From Escarpia spicata (Eukaryota; Annelida; Polychaeta; Sabellida; Siboglinidae): DNA of 64,000 bases. A program made the translations under genes and the position numbers. The stretch is taken from the NCBI GenBank assembly GCA_963995525.1, contig OZ023205.1, positions 61,297,404 to 61,361,403 of the forward strand. The letters are read 5' to 3'. A model generated the notes under the pieces. It made no database searches. It was not told where the DNA came from and saw only the letters and a program-made list of their open reading frames with translations. Below are positions 26,801 to 38,800 of the stretch, piece after piece (positions within the stretch are counted from its first letter, which is position 1; each line of letters opens with the position of its first letter).

Positions 26801-29800
26801 TTGTCAGCCCTAAGTCTTTTTCTTTTACAGTAGTACTTAGTACAGTTCCCCCCATTGTATATTCTACATATTCGTTCCCATGTCCTGTGTGAAAGCATTT
26901 ACATTTCCCAAAATTGAACAACATTTGCCACTTTTCAGACCATTTGATCAACCTGTCAAGATCATCTTGTAAATGCTGTCTATCTCCATCACTTTTAATC
27001 CTTCTAAACATTTTTGTATCATCTGCAAATTTCAACACCTTGCTAGCTATATCATCGTCCAAATCGTTTATATATATTAAGAATAATATAGGTCCCAGTA
27101 CTGATCCCTGTGGAACCACACTCAAAACTGATTTCCAGTTTGAAGCCTCCCCATCAACAACTACCAGTTGTCTTCTGTCAATCAGCCATTTTTTATCCAG
27201 TTAATTATACCATTTCCTATGCCATGGGCCTTTAGTTTAAGCAGTAATCTTTGATGTGGCACTTTGTCGAAAGCTTTTTGAAAATCTAAGTAGAGGCTAT
27301 CTACTGGTGATCCATCATCTACCCACTTAGTGATATCTTCCAAAAAACATAACATATTTGTTAAGCATGACCTCGCTTTTAGAAACCCATGTTGAGATGG
27401 GTTTATTAAGTTATGTTTAACAAGAAAATCCACCATGTGATCTTTAATTAGTCTTTCTAATAATTTACAAATCACCGATGTTAAACTAACTGGTCTATAA
27501 TTATTTGACTTGTTTCTCGAACCTTTTTTAAATAACGGTATAATGTTTGCTTCTTTCCATTCTAAAGGAACCACTCCCTCTTCTAATGACAAGTTGAAAA
27601 CTGTTGCAAGCGGTATGCTAATTTGTTCTACAATTTCCAATAGTAGTTTGGGTGGAATACCATCCGCTCCTGGTGATTTATTTGTCTTCATAGCCCTAAT
27701 TTTCTTAGCTACCATTTCTGGGGTTACAATTAACTGTCTTAAATAGTCTGATTCTGCCCCCTTGAACTTAGCCTTTGGTACTGGCAGTGAACACTGAACT
27801 AGAATACTCATTCAGGTCTTCTGCCATTAAGAATCCTTCTGATATTATATTTCCAGCACTATCTTCTAGAGGGCCGACCTTTCTGTTTGCTTCGAACATA
27901 TGCATAAAAACTCTTGCTGTCATGTTTTATATTACAAGCTAATTTATGTTTATAGCTTCTCTTTGAATTTCTAATTTCAGCTGTAGCTTGGTTTAGTGCT
28001 TCTTTATAAATGTTGTAGTCTTCGTCATTTCCAGTACGTTTATATGACTTACACATCATTTGTTTATACTTAATTTTTCTAATGGCTTCTTTCGATAAGT
28101 GTTTCTTTTTGGACCGTTTCCCGTGTTTTTTTAAGGGAACAAATTTGACAATGATGCATTCAATTTCACTCTTTAAGATATTCCAGCATTCTGTTGCTGT
28201 CTTATTCTTCAGTGTGTTATTCCAGTCTATCTTTGCTAAATATTTTCTTATGTCCTTACATTTTCCTTTGTGAAAATTTCTCCTGTACTGCTTTTTACTA
28301 TTCCTTTCTGATTTTACTTTGATGGTAAAATGTATCTGGTTGTGATCACTATTCCCCAGTGGCTCACATATCCTGACATTGTCAACTAATTCATTCTGTG
28401 AGGACAAAACTATGTCTAACACATTCTCTCCCCTGGTTGGTTCTAGCACATGTTGAGAAAGGAAACTATCTTGTACTAAAACTAAAAACTTGTGGTCCTC
28501 AGTACCCATACTCTATAGAGATTTCCATTTTATATGCCCATGGTTAAAATCCCCCATAATAACACAGTCCTGTTTGCTCACTTCCCTTATAGCGTTTTGT
28601 ATTTTTTCATTCTCTTCTATGCTTATGTTTGGACTTCGATAAACTAATCCAACCGTTAACGTTGAGTTTCCTGTAACTATGTTACACCAAACAGCTTCTT
28701 CGCAATCTGCTTCTCTGTCTAATTTTATTTCATAAGCCTGGATAGATTCTTTAATATATAAAATAACTCCACCTCCCCTTCTTCCTATTCTATCTTTCCT
28801 AAACATTACATATCCTGTCAGTCCCAATTCGGCATCTGATATATCGGTGGTTGCCCATGATTCGGTTATACCTATTATGTGAGGGTCAATATCTTCTACC
28901 ATAATGTTTAGTTCATTTCTTTTGTTTACTATACTCCTTGCATTTAAACAAACACATTTATATCCAGCTTCAGAACAGTTTTCCAGACTGTTCTTTGCTG
29001 AATTATTTTTGCTGTCTTTATCTATGCCTTCAGTTTCAGGCTTCTCTGCGAGTCCCCCCTGCAAATTTAGTTTAAATAGATGCAACCTGTCCCACTGTCA
29101 ACAGATCACAGCAGATTCTCTGAGAATACTGCTGCCCCCTTTCCACATATATGGAGGCCATCTCTCATGTACATATCTTCTCTCCCAACAAAGTACCCTC
29201 ATAAATCTATGAATCCCACGCCCTCGTCTTGAAACATCTGCTCAACTAGTGCGTTGATCGCCATCCTCTTACAGTTTCTGAATGAGAGAAGCTCATGCAC
29301 TACAAGCTACTCACTACACTGCGACACTAGACACGTCCCACAGACCTGTACTTGCACCACACCTCCATATCGAATGCAACCAACGGGAGATAATCTACAC
29401 AAATAAACATACATAGCAAACAGATATTGTATCCAGCTACAGAAAGTAACGTGTATAATCTCATAATATCACTAGAATATCGATATATGAAGCAGGAGTT
29501 GTACAATTTATCATAACAACTTAAATCAGTCAGTGAATTTCTGTTGGTGCCGCTAGCTCAGTTGGTAGACGCGTTGGTTTCTTGCCATTTATTTTACAAT
29601 CGGGCGACGCCGGTTCAATCCTGACAGCATGCAAACCATAGATTTTCTTTGCACTTTTTTGTTTATGATTTCACAAAGTAATATAAACCAAATCATTTAG
29701 TATACTATGATACACTGTTTTTTTTTTTTTTTTTTTTGGTAATTATTTATTCGCCACAAAAATGAAAATAAGGTCATTATATATAAAGATTTTTCTAAAT

Positions 29801-32800
29801 TTTATTTATCCAGACAGATCACAATCTTTTTTCACATATATCATTACAATATATTAACATACAATATATTTACAATTAATAAATTATATATCCTTTACAT
29901 TATATTTGTTTGCTATGTAGGTTTATTGGTGTAGATTATCTCCCGTTGGTGGCATTCGATATAATTATTTGGAAAACGAGCCCAAGCTCGGCAAAACCTA
30001 GTCAACTTGTAGGCCCATTCGCATTCGTTGTTTTTAATAAAATTTGATTCATGTGGAACCGTAAGATAACTGCTTGTTCCTCTATGATGACTAGTGTTTG
30101 TATTACGTCGGAATATTGCACAATAACTCATTCTGACGCTCGTTTTGACACGAAAGCTGTACTTGTAAACATGCTCTGAATGCATGGAAAGGGTCGGCCT
30201 GATGCGAGTTTGAGTCATAAGTGACGTCACATCTCGGCATCCCGAAAAGCGGAAATTGATAGCAGGATGTAATATAACTTCAAGCAGTAGGTGTTTTTAT
30301 TCCCTTTAAATGCAATTTAGAGGGAAGTATGCCATCAACATAATTATTCTTGTAGTAAAAACGTAGCTTGAGTCAATTTCTCTTAGACTGTGCTATATAC
30401 ATTGTGGTTATCAGGGATACCCTTGGACTGTGGAAACGCGTTAATGATGCATTGTGCGCTGGAATGCTGCATACTTTTTTGCATCATGTGTCCAAAAGAC
30501 ACATACAAAAACATTGTATTTATTTGAGAAAATTTAGTAGCACTTGTGTAAAAACCAGGTCCACCACCTCAATTTTTCCGATAACAAGTTTTCCTAAATT
30601 TGACACGTCAAATCGATAATTAAATCATTCCACATAATCCAGGGCATATTTACGCTATAAAAATATTGCGTCTTAGTGCATTTTGAGGCCCAAATAGCGT
30701 TCTGGTTTGCTCCAGTCTGCACCTGACCATAAATAACAGCCGCGCAGACAACAAACTGAATGGGAGTTATTTAAATCACATCACACATTGCGAACAGTCT
30801 AATGACTCTAATCAATACCTTGCTTCCCCCTTGCCTGTCGTTAACATTGTTTATAAGCTTTAGACACCGTGAACAGCGTCTGTTGCCGCCGACACCATAT
30901 TATCACCCATCGTAAATTTTTAAGTCTTGCCGAACAAAGTGCAATCTGTTTACATTTATGCAAATAATATCCATCCATACATGTACACTATATGCACATT
31001 CCTGAATTAATGTATGTTTGCTAAATATTACAATTGGAGTTAAATATAAACAAACAAAAAACATTTTAAAAGCATGCTTATAAATCATGCCTCCATCACC
31101 AGGGCTTACAAATAGTACATTCATTACAAATGCACCCGTCACCCAGGGTCATAAACTTTGGATAAAAGACAATGCTGTAATAGTCTAACTGTGTAGTATA
31201 ATTTAATTGGGTGATTTTGCCACAACTTATAATCTAAAGACTGCACCGATGCAATCTCAACCACAGACTGAGTGAGGCTATATTCCATACATCTGTATGT
31301 GTATCGGTGTATAAATAAGTTTTTTAATGTTTAATCAACATTGTTCTTTGAATATTTTTAGTTGGTGCTCTCTCGTATGTGAATCGTTGTCCTTCAATGT
31401 CACAAACTGCTGCATCGTATGTCTCAGTTAGAACCTCCCTATCCTTGGAGTGGTAGGCTGTAGTAGCATGACCAGTCCATGAAAAATGGGGCTCGCCTAC
31501 CCAAACTGTATCTAGTTATGTAACATTACAGATTTTGAAGAAAAAAACATTTCTGAGCATGCTGATATTGATGGTTATACATTATGCACTCAAATATATG
31601 TCGCGCATTTAGTCCTGACTAGAATTCAAACAAGTTAAATAATAACATGATTACATGCCTAATATAAAAAAAATACGGTTCACATTTACCTGGTTATTTA
31701 AGCAATCATACTATCATATGTATTTATTAAAAAAAGTTTAATCACGATTTTGGGCACATAAAATGTCGAAAAGACACGTAGTTCTATCTGTGATGTGCCT
31801 GAAGGGCACATGCATGTTTTTTTCAGATCAATCCCTGGGTTATACATGAAATGAAAAGTAAATGTGTTGCATCGCTTTGATGAAAAATTAGTGTGTATAC
31901 TTAATAATAATGACAAACTTCTATAGTGCCTAAATCCCCAGGAATCTGAGCTCAGAGGTGCAACATACAAGAATCATTGGACAAAATCGTTAACAGGGAC
32001 AAGCAAAAGTCGTCATAAGAGCAAGGGACCGACGGAGGTTAGGGTGGGAATGCAATTTCAAATAAATAAGTCTTTATTTTTTACGAAAGGTATTTGTAGT
32101 CTCAGATGGTTTTAAAGCGATAGGGAGTTGATTCCAGATTTTTGGTGCAACTACAGAAAAAGCACATTTGCCGATATCAAGCTTGGTTTTCGGAACAAAA
32201 AGTCATGAAACAGATGATCTGAGATTCCTGGGGATATCGGAAAAATGAAGCAGATTAAACAAATAGGATGGGTGTTGCATAGAAAAGGTACGATATGTGA
32301 TAGTGGCTAATTTGAATTGTATTCGATATGTAACTAGCAGCCATTGCAACTGTCTAAGTAGGGGCAGAGATGGTTAGAAACGAGGTGCTTCTAGTATTAC
32401 ACATGCTAAACAATTCTGTACACGTTGGAATTTAGCTAAGTTCTTTTTAGCAATATCGTTTAGGAGTGAGTTGCAGTAGTCAAGGCGACTGTTAATTAGA
32501 GATACTGATATTGTTTTAGCAGTAGATAAAGACATGACATAGAATTCGGCAGAAATCACGTATATGGTAGAAACAGGATTTAGATACTTGAGATATGTTC
32601 TTGTGAAAGCTGACAATACTTACACTAGGCAGAGGAATCTGGGTGTTAAGTGACAAGGCTGTTGTCCCCAGACAATGGCTCCAAACTGCCTCCCCTGTTG
32701 ACAGAACCAACCGTGTCACTCACAAGGGAAAAGCATGTTATTAATAGTAACTGTTTATTTATAAAGAGCTATTTCTTCGGAATAAAAATTATGTTCAGAG

Positions 32801-35800
32801 ATGCATAAATAGAGGATTGATTAAATGTAAACAATAAAATAAAAACAAATCTTACGAAACTTATTTGATAAAAGTATATATATACATACATATATACATA
32901 TGTGTTTATACGTGTGTGAATGTAGGTTCTATCAATATTTGATTTGATCTGGATAATATGGGGATCTGGCATTCATGGAAAGACATAATGAGTACATATC
33001 ATTAACACCCTTAAAATCGCATCCCTTTCTCATACAATAAAAACATGATATTTGCCCTTCCATATTCAAATTAAACAGGACGAAGTAACCCTTAAACCAT
33101 ATTTTAAACATGGTTCATTAAAGACCTTATTGGTGAGGAAATTATTCTTTATATACCATACAATTTTACATGAAAAAGAACTAAACTTTGTAAAACAAAA
33201 CAAATATTAAAACATGTGAAGAAGACTTACTTGTTGCGACTTCGAAGGCAACGTTTGGAAGGGACTGACTGAGATCCCATAAGGAGAGACCCTTTACCTT
33301 GGCGGGCGGCTCCTGGGGGGAAAATTACAATATATTCAAGAAGCTGTCCACTGTGCACCATCGAGCACCATAGTCATTGGAATCTTGCTAGATTTCACTC
33401 CTATATACATATTGAGCAATGTTTACGAAACACAAAAGTAGTGATTGCTAGGTGAAAATCACATGATCAATACCAGCTGTTTATTGGCTAATAACCGTGG
33501 ATATGATGGGCATCACAGATGTGTTTTTAGGGGTATCTAAGATTCAATAACTTTACTGTCTGTTTTAAACTGCATAAAAACATAAATTTTCCCTTAGATA
33601 CACATACTAACTTTTTAAATAATTTGTTCGCACAAATTGAATGTAATTAGAGCCCTGGATCGCAAACATTTCTTTAGATTTGGGTTAGGAAGTACCGTTA
33701 CATGTGTCAGCTGAATGGAACTTTCGACTCCCTCACAGGTTTCTTTAGACATTTATAAAAATGGCATACGTTAATTTATTTTCAGAATTCTCTTGCATAT
33801 TATGGCATTCATGGTCAAAGCAACCCACTGGTCGGTCAAGCATGAAGATATCTTTCTCTTCCTCATATTTGGGGCGTGGCTTGAGCTGTGGGGGCTGGAC
33901 AGATGGAGCCTTAGTTTGGAGGTATTGGGGGTTGTTGTACATCAGTTTGTCTTTGAAGTTGCCCTCCAACACCTCCTCGACCTCCTGTAAGGTCAAGATC
34001 AATGCATATTGTGAGTTTCAAGGTCAGCGCATATCGTGAGTATTTTCACAAAATAATGGCTATGTCCTATCAATTGTTTCCTTACATTCTATCTCAAGTA
34101 AGATGCTGGGGCAGTAACATAAACAAATTAATACGGATTTGCTCTCAATTATTTATTTCACTACAAACCTATTAAGGACTTCCTACAAAGTAACCATATT
34201 TAGATCTGTGTTCTATATTGCAAAGAATTATATTTCTGCTTGACTGTTTGTGATATAGCCTCTTGTGCAGACGTATGCTAGATTACCTTGTAGAACACAA
34301 GTCTGAGGGTCTCAGCAACGTGGAGATTATACAGTCGACCAGCATTGTGGTTCAAGTGGTGCAGAAGTCGCGCCACATAGTGGTGCATCTGAAACATGGT
34401 CTGTGGTGTTAGTTATATCACTGAAACATGTTTACGGTGCTAGTTATATCACTGAAATGTGCTGTAGTGTTCCGCAGTCTGCAGTAACTGCTACTAATTG
34501 ATAGTTTATGGTAATCGCCAGGGATAAAAATAGGGACCGGGACCGGGACCTTGACCTTTAGAGAAGGCCACAAGCATGGCTGGCCAGTTGATTGTAGTTG
34601 ATTGTACACTTAGTTAATTACAAGTTGTGGACTGAATCCAATGTGTCGTGTTTGTCACAACTTTACAATGGCGACGAGGATGGGATTCGAAAGTACACTA
34701 TACTCACATCTGACTATTACTTAATTAGGTTACACTCATCCACCGAGTCGGTATGTGCGATATTCGTAGGTCATCACATCATCACTCACAGCCCGATGTT
34801 GACTTCTCACGAACAATATTGAACACTTGATGACCACTGCATTGACAAAGTGAACTGTGTATTGATATCATTGTCGTCAGAATTGTATGCAATGTGTGTC
34901 ATCATTCGTACCGGCCTGAAATGTCTGACAACAACAAAGCTGTCACCGCGATGCCACCATTGCCACCTGTACATGGGATACAACCGCTAGCACCAGTGAA
35001 TCTCATGTCAGACACTGCAGAAAACTCCTCAAACAAAGAAGCTCTTCAAACAAAAATGGAAAAACTATGCCACAATCACAAACTCGGGAAGCAACCTGTC
35101 GATTATCAGGTTGCCTTGTTATTCTAGATGATCGGTGAGGACGCTCTAAGAATTTACAATGGATTTACGTTCGACACGGACAACAAGACCCAATCGGTGG
35201 ATGAAATCCTAGCGAAATTTGACGGCTTTGCAGTCAGAGAGGTCAACGAATGTTATGAGAGATTTATCTTCAATAACTGAAACCAAGAACCAGGCGAGAC
35301 ATTTGAGCCGTTCTTAACAACGATACGGGGGTTAATTAAATCCTGCAATTTCTGCGATGACTGCAGAAACTCCATACTACGTGACACAATCATCCTGGTT
35401 ATTCAAGATCGGGATCTATCCAGGAAGCACTACTGAAGAAATGCAACATAACATTGAAAGCAACAATTGACACCTGCAGAGCAGCAGAAAACGCAAGTTT
35501 GCAGAGTAAGGCCATTCACCCGGGAACCGTCAACAGTGTCAATAAATCAAAACATGGTCACGAAACAAGACCGGCAAGTTTAAGAAAACATACATGGGAT
35601 GTTGTGAAAGGACGCCGAAACAAACAAGGGCCGTCGGGCCTGGCGAGCCATATGCCACCACCAAACAGTGGGATAATGTGTCAACAGTGCGGGTTCATGT
35701 ACCACATTGACGGAGTTTGTCCTGCTGAAGGAGAGACCTGCAACTTCTGTTAGAAGCTTAATCACTTTGAGAAAGTGTGCAGAAAGAAGAAACAAGAAAG

Positions 35801-38800
35801 AAAACGCGTTCGACGGGTGCAACCAGAGACATATATACAACAAACGACTGATACGTCAAGTGAAGAGGACTATGCTAGGACGACCAACAGTCTGCCGATG
35901 AATACCTATGACCTGAATTGTGAATGATATCAACATAAGAATGGTGCATCAGTGAACGTGATGGATGAACGATCCTATGAGAGGAAACAGAAACCAGTGT
36001 TGCGGAAACACAGAGGACCTAAAATCCTACCCTACGGCAGAAACAAACCTCTTAACATCCTGGGAGTGTGTGATGTGACACTCGAATCAAAATCCGCCAT
36101 TCATTGTCATCAGTTCCATGTCGTGAAAGGAGCACATGGATCCCTCATTGGTTTCACCATGGCTCAGGAGTTAGGACTGGTGGATATTCCTGTTAATAAC
36201 ATCAAATGTGAGTGGGAAGAAAGATATCCCGGCATCACAAACGGCTCAGGAGTTAGGACTGGTGGATATTCCTGTTAACAACATCAAATGTGAGTGGGAA
36301 GAAAGATACCCCGGCATCACAAACGGCTCAGGGGTTAGGACTGGTGGATATTCCTGTTAACAACATCAAATGTGAGTGGGAAGAAAGATACCCCGGCATC
36401 ACAAACGGCTCAGGGGTTAGGACTGGTGGATATTCCTGTTAACAACATCAACTGTGAGTGGGAAGAAACGTACCCCGGCATCACAAACGGGATCGGAAAA
36501 ATCTACTGGTGAAACTGCACATTGATGAATCCATGCGACTAGTCGCAATCACAAACCGGAAGATCCCATTTCACCTGAGATCAAAGATTGACGAAGAGGA
36601 ACAGCGACTTCTTAGCGAAGACATAATAGAGCGTGCACCAGTTGGTGCACCCACACCATGGGTATCTCCGATTGTAACTCCTCCGAAGAAGGATGGCTCT
36701 ATCAGATTGTGTATCGATATGCGTGAGCCAAACAAGGCAATCATACGAGAACGCCATAACACGCCGACTCATACATGACCTCAACATTAGATGAACTCAT
36801 ACATGACCTCAATAAATGATGAACTCATACATGACCTCAACGTTAGATGAAATCATACGACCTCAACGGATGATGAACTCATACATGACCTCAATGTATG
36901 ATGAACTCTTACATGACCTCAACAGATAATGAACACATATGACTTAAACGGATGATGAACTCATACATGACCTCAATGGATGATGAACTTTAGTGATGAC
37001 ATCTTCGAAAATGAAATCATGGAAAGGGGGAAAATGCACAATTTATGCATGACAATGCGCTGGCTGAGACTCTTAAAGCACTACACGAAAACGGCGTGAC
37101 CCTCAGACCAGATAAGTGTGAAACAAATCTATCCTCAATCCAATTCTACGAGATGGTCTTCAGCAAAGATGGCGTGTCACCTGACCCTATGAAAGTGCAG
37201 GTTATCAAGGAACTGCCACTGCCGTGAAATGTTGCAAACTTATAGGTTTCCTGCATGATGAACTACCTGTCAAGGTTCATCAAAGACGTCTCCATGATCA
37301 GCGAACTTATCAGATGTCTCACTAAGAAAGACGTTGACTGGGTGTGGACAAGCGAACATGAAGCCACATTAAACTCCCTGAAAGACCTACTTGTGGAAGA
37401 TACGTGTGCCACTTACTTCTATGTAAAGAAAGAAACGACAATAATCGTTGATGCCAGTCCCATAGGGTTAGGCAGCAGACTGACTCAAGAGGGTCGGGCT
37501 GTTACGTTCACAAGTCGCTCCTTGTCGAAGGCCGCTGCAGCCAAACTGAACGCAACGCTCTGGGTATAATGTGGAGCTGTGAACACTTTAGTCAGTACCT
37601 CCAAGGAGATCCTCATTTCACGATCATCACTGATCTTGAATCACAGCTAAACATATGGAAGAAACCTAAATCGCCTTACGCATTGGATGATGGGGTTTGC
37701 GACTTTGGCCGTATAGTTTCACTCTGAAATATATGGTGGGAAGCAAAAACCTAACCGACTATATGTCCAGAAATCTGATAATCACTGCTGGGGCTCTCCA
37801 TCACCAAAAGATGGCCGAACAGTATGTGAACTTTATCAATATTTCTGCACAAGGAAATGCACAAGCGGAAGGTTTCAACAAACCCCTTATGAAGGCTATT
37901 TGATCAGCTGTGTTAGAACAGAAGAATTGGAAACAGGCAATGTACCAATTCTTACGGCAATACCACACCACACCTGCAACAAAACTGCCATACATTACAG
38001 CGAATGATGACCACGACAACAAGGAGATCCACACTGCTGCGCTAAGTAACGAAGAACAGACAAAACAGACACAAAAGACACATGCTATTCACAGAAACAG
38101 GGCCACCCACAATGACCTACAAGTGGGGGACACTGTGCTCATGCGGAATGACAAGATATCGAACAAACAGTCCTCTCCATTCTCTCCCAAACCCATGGTG
38201 ATCACTGACATCAAAGGTATAGCTGTTACCGCAGCGAATGACAAGCACACCAAGCTACTTCCTGTCCGAAAAAAAGGGTGGAAATAGGAGAGGTCTCAGA
38301 TACTGTGGACACTCCTAAGATGACGACAGCGACACACCCAGATAGAAGTCAGCCCGACGTTCCACATACTAGAACCCCCATGTCACGAGATGTCAACTCA
38401 GTGCCGAGAACATCCATGTCCCCCAACGAGACACCAAAGCGACAACGACAACGACGACGTCACGCCTCTCGACGTCTGGATGACTATGCATTCTAATAGA
38501 AGCACACGTACAATGAGGACATTTAACACGAATTTGACATGTGGACATTTGTAGGAGTTGGACATTTGGTATAGTCACATACGTTTAATATTACACATAT
38601 CTGAGCATTCAGCATAAGGACTTAGAATGGACTTGATGATAGTTATTAAGGGTAGAATAGAATTAATGATAGTTGTTAGCTAATAGTGAAAAGGGGAGGA
38701 ATGTAGTGTTCTGCAGTCTGCGGTAACCGCTACTAATTGATAGTTTATGGTAATCGCCGGGAATAAAAATAGGGACCGAGACCTTGACCTTAGAGAAGAC

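Larger units (their letters stand above)
25947..29366 (-). mobile_element. CR1/L2-like non-LTR retrotransposon, decayed
   Basis: About 3.4 kb on the minus strand. In order it has the end of an ORF1 with an esterase-like HICGKGAAVF motif, an APE-type endonuclease, a reverse transcriptase, and a 3' UTR ending with AATAAATGACCTCAATTACA at about 25950. ORF1 esterase-like ends of this kind are known from CR1/L2 clades. The coding region is broken in at least four places, so it is inactive. Upstream ORF1 is truncated. Confidence 0.82.
24980..30230. mobile_element. Large terminal-inverted-repeat element, interrupted by a LINE insertion
   Basis: A repeat of about 325 bp starts GTGACGTCACTTATGAC at 24980. 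It runs to 25262, resumes at 29367 and ends near 29420. Its inverted copy occupies 30230 back to about 29908. Identity is high, about nine in ten by eye. Without the insert the element would be about 1.15 kb with a roughly 490-bp centre. The termini are the palindrome GTGACGTCAC. Flanking ATC on both sides may be a 3-bp target duplication, but this is weak. No transposase is visible. Confidence 0.8.

Noticed and set aside
29546..29628. Functional tRNA gene
   Set aside because: The T stem and acceptor stem do not pair well and the anticodon arm is not convincing; called tRNA-derived instead.
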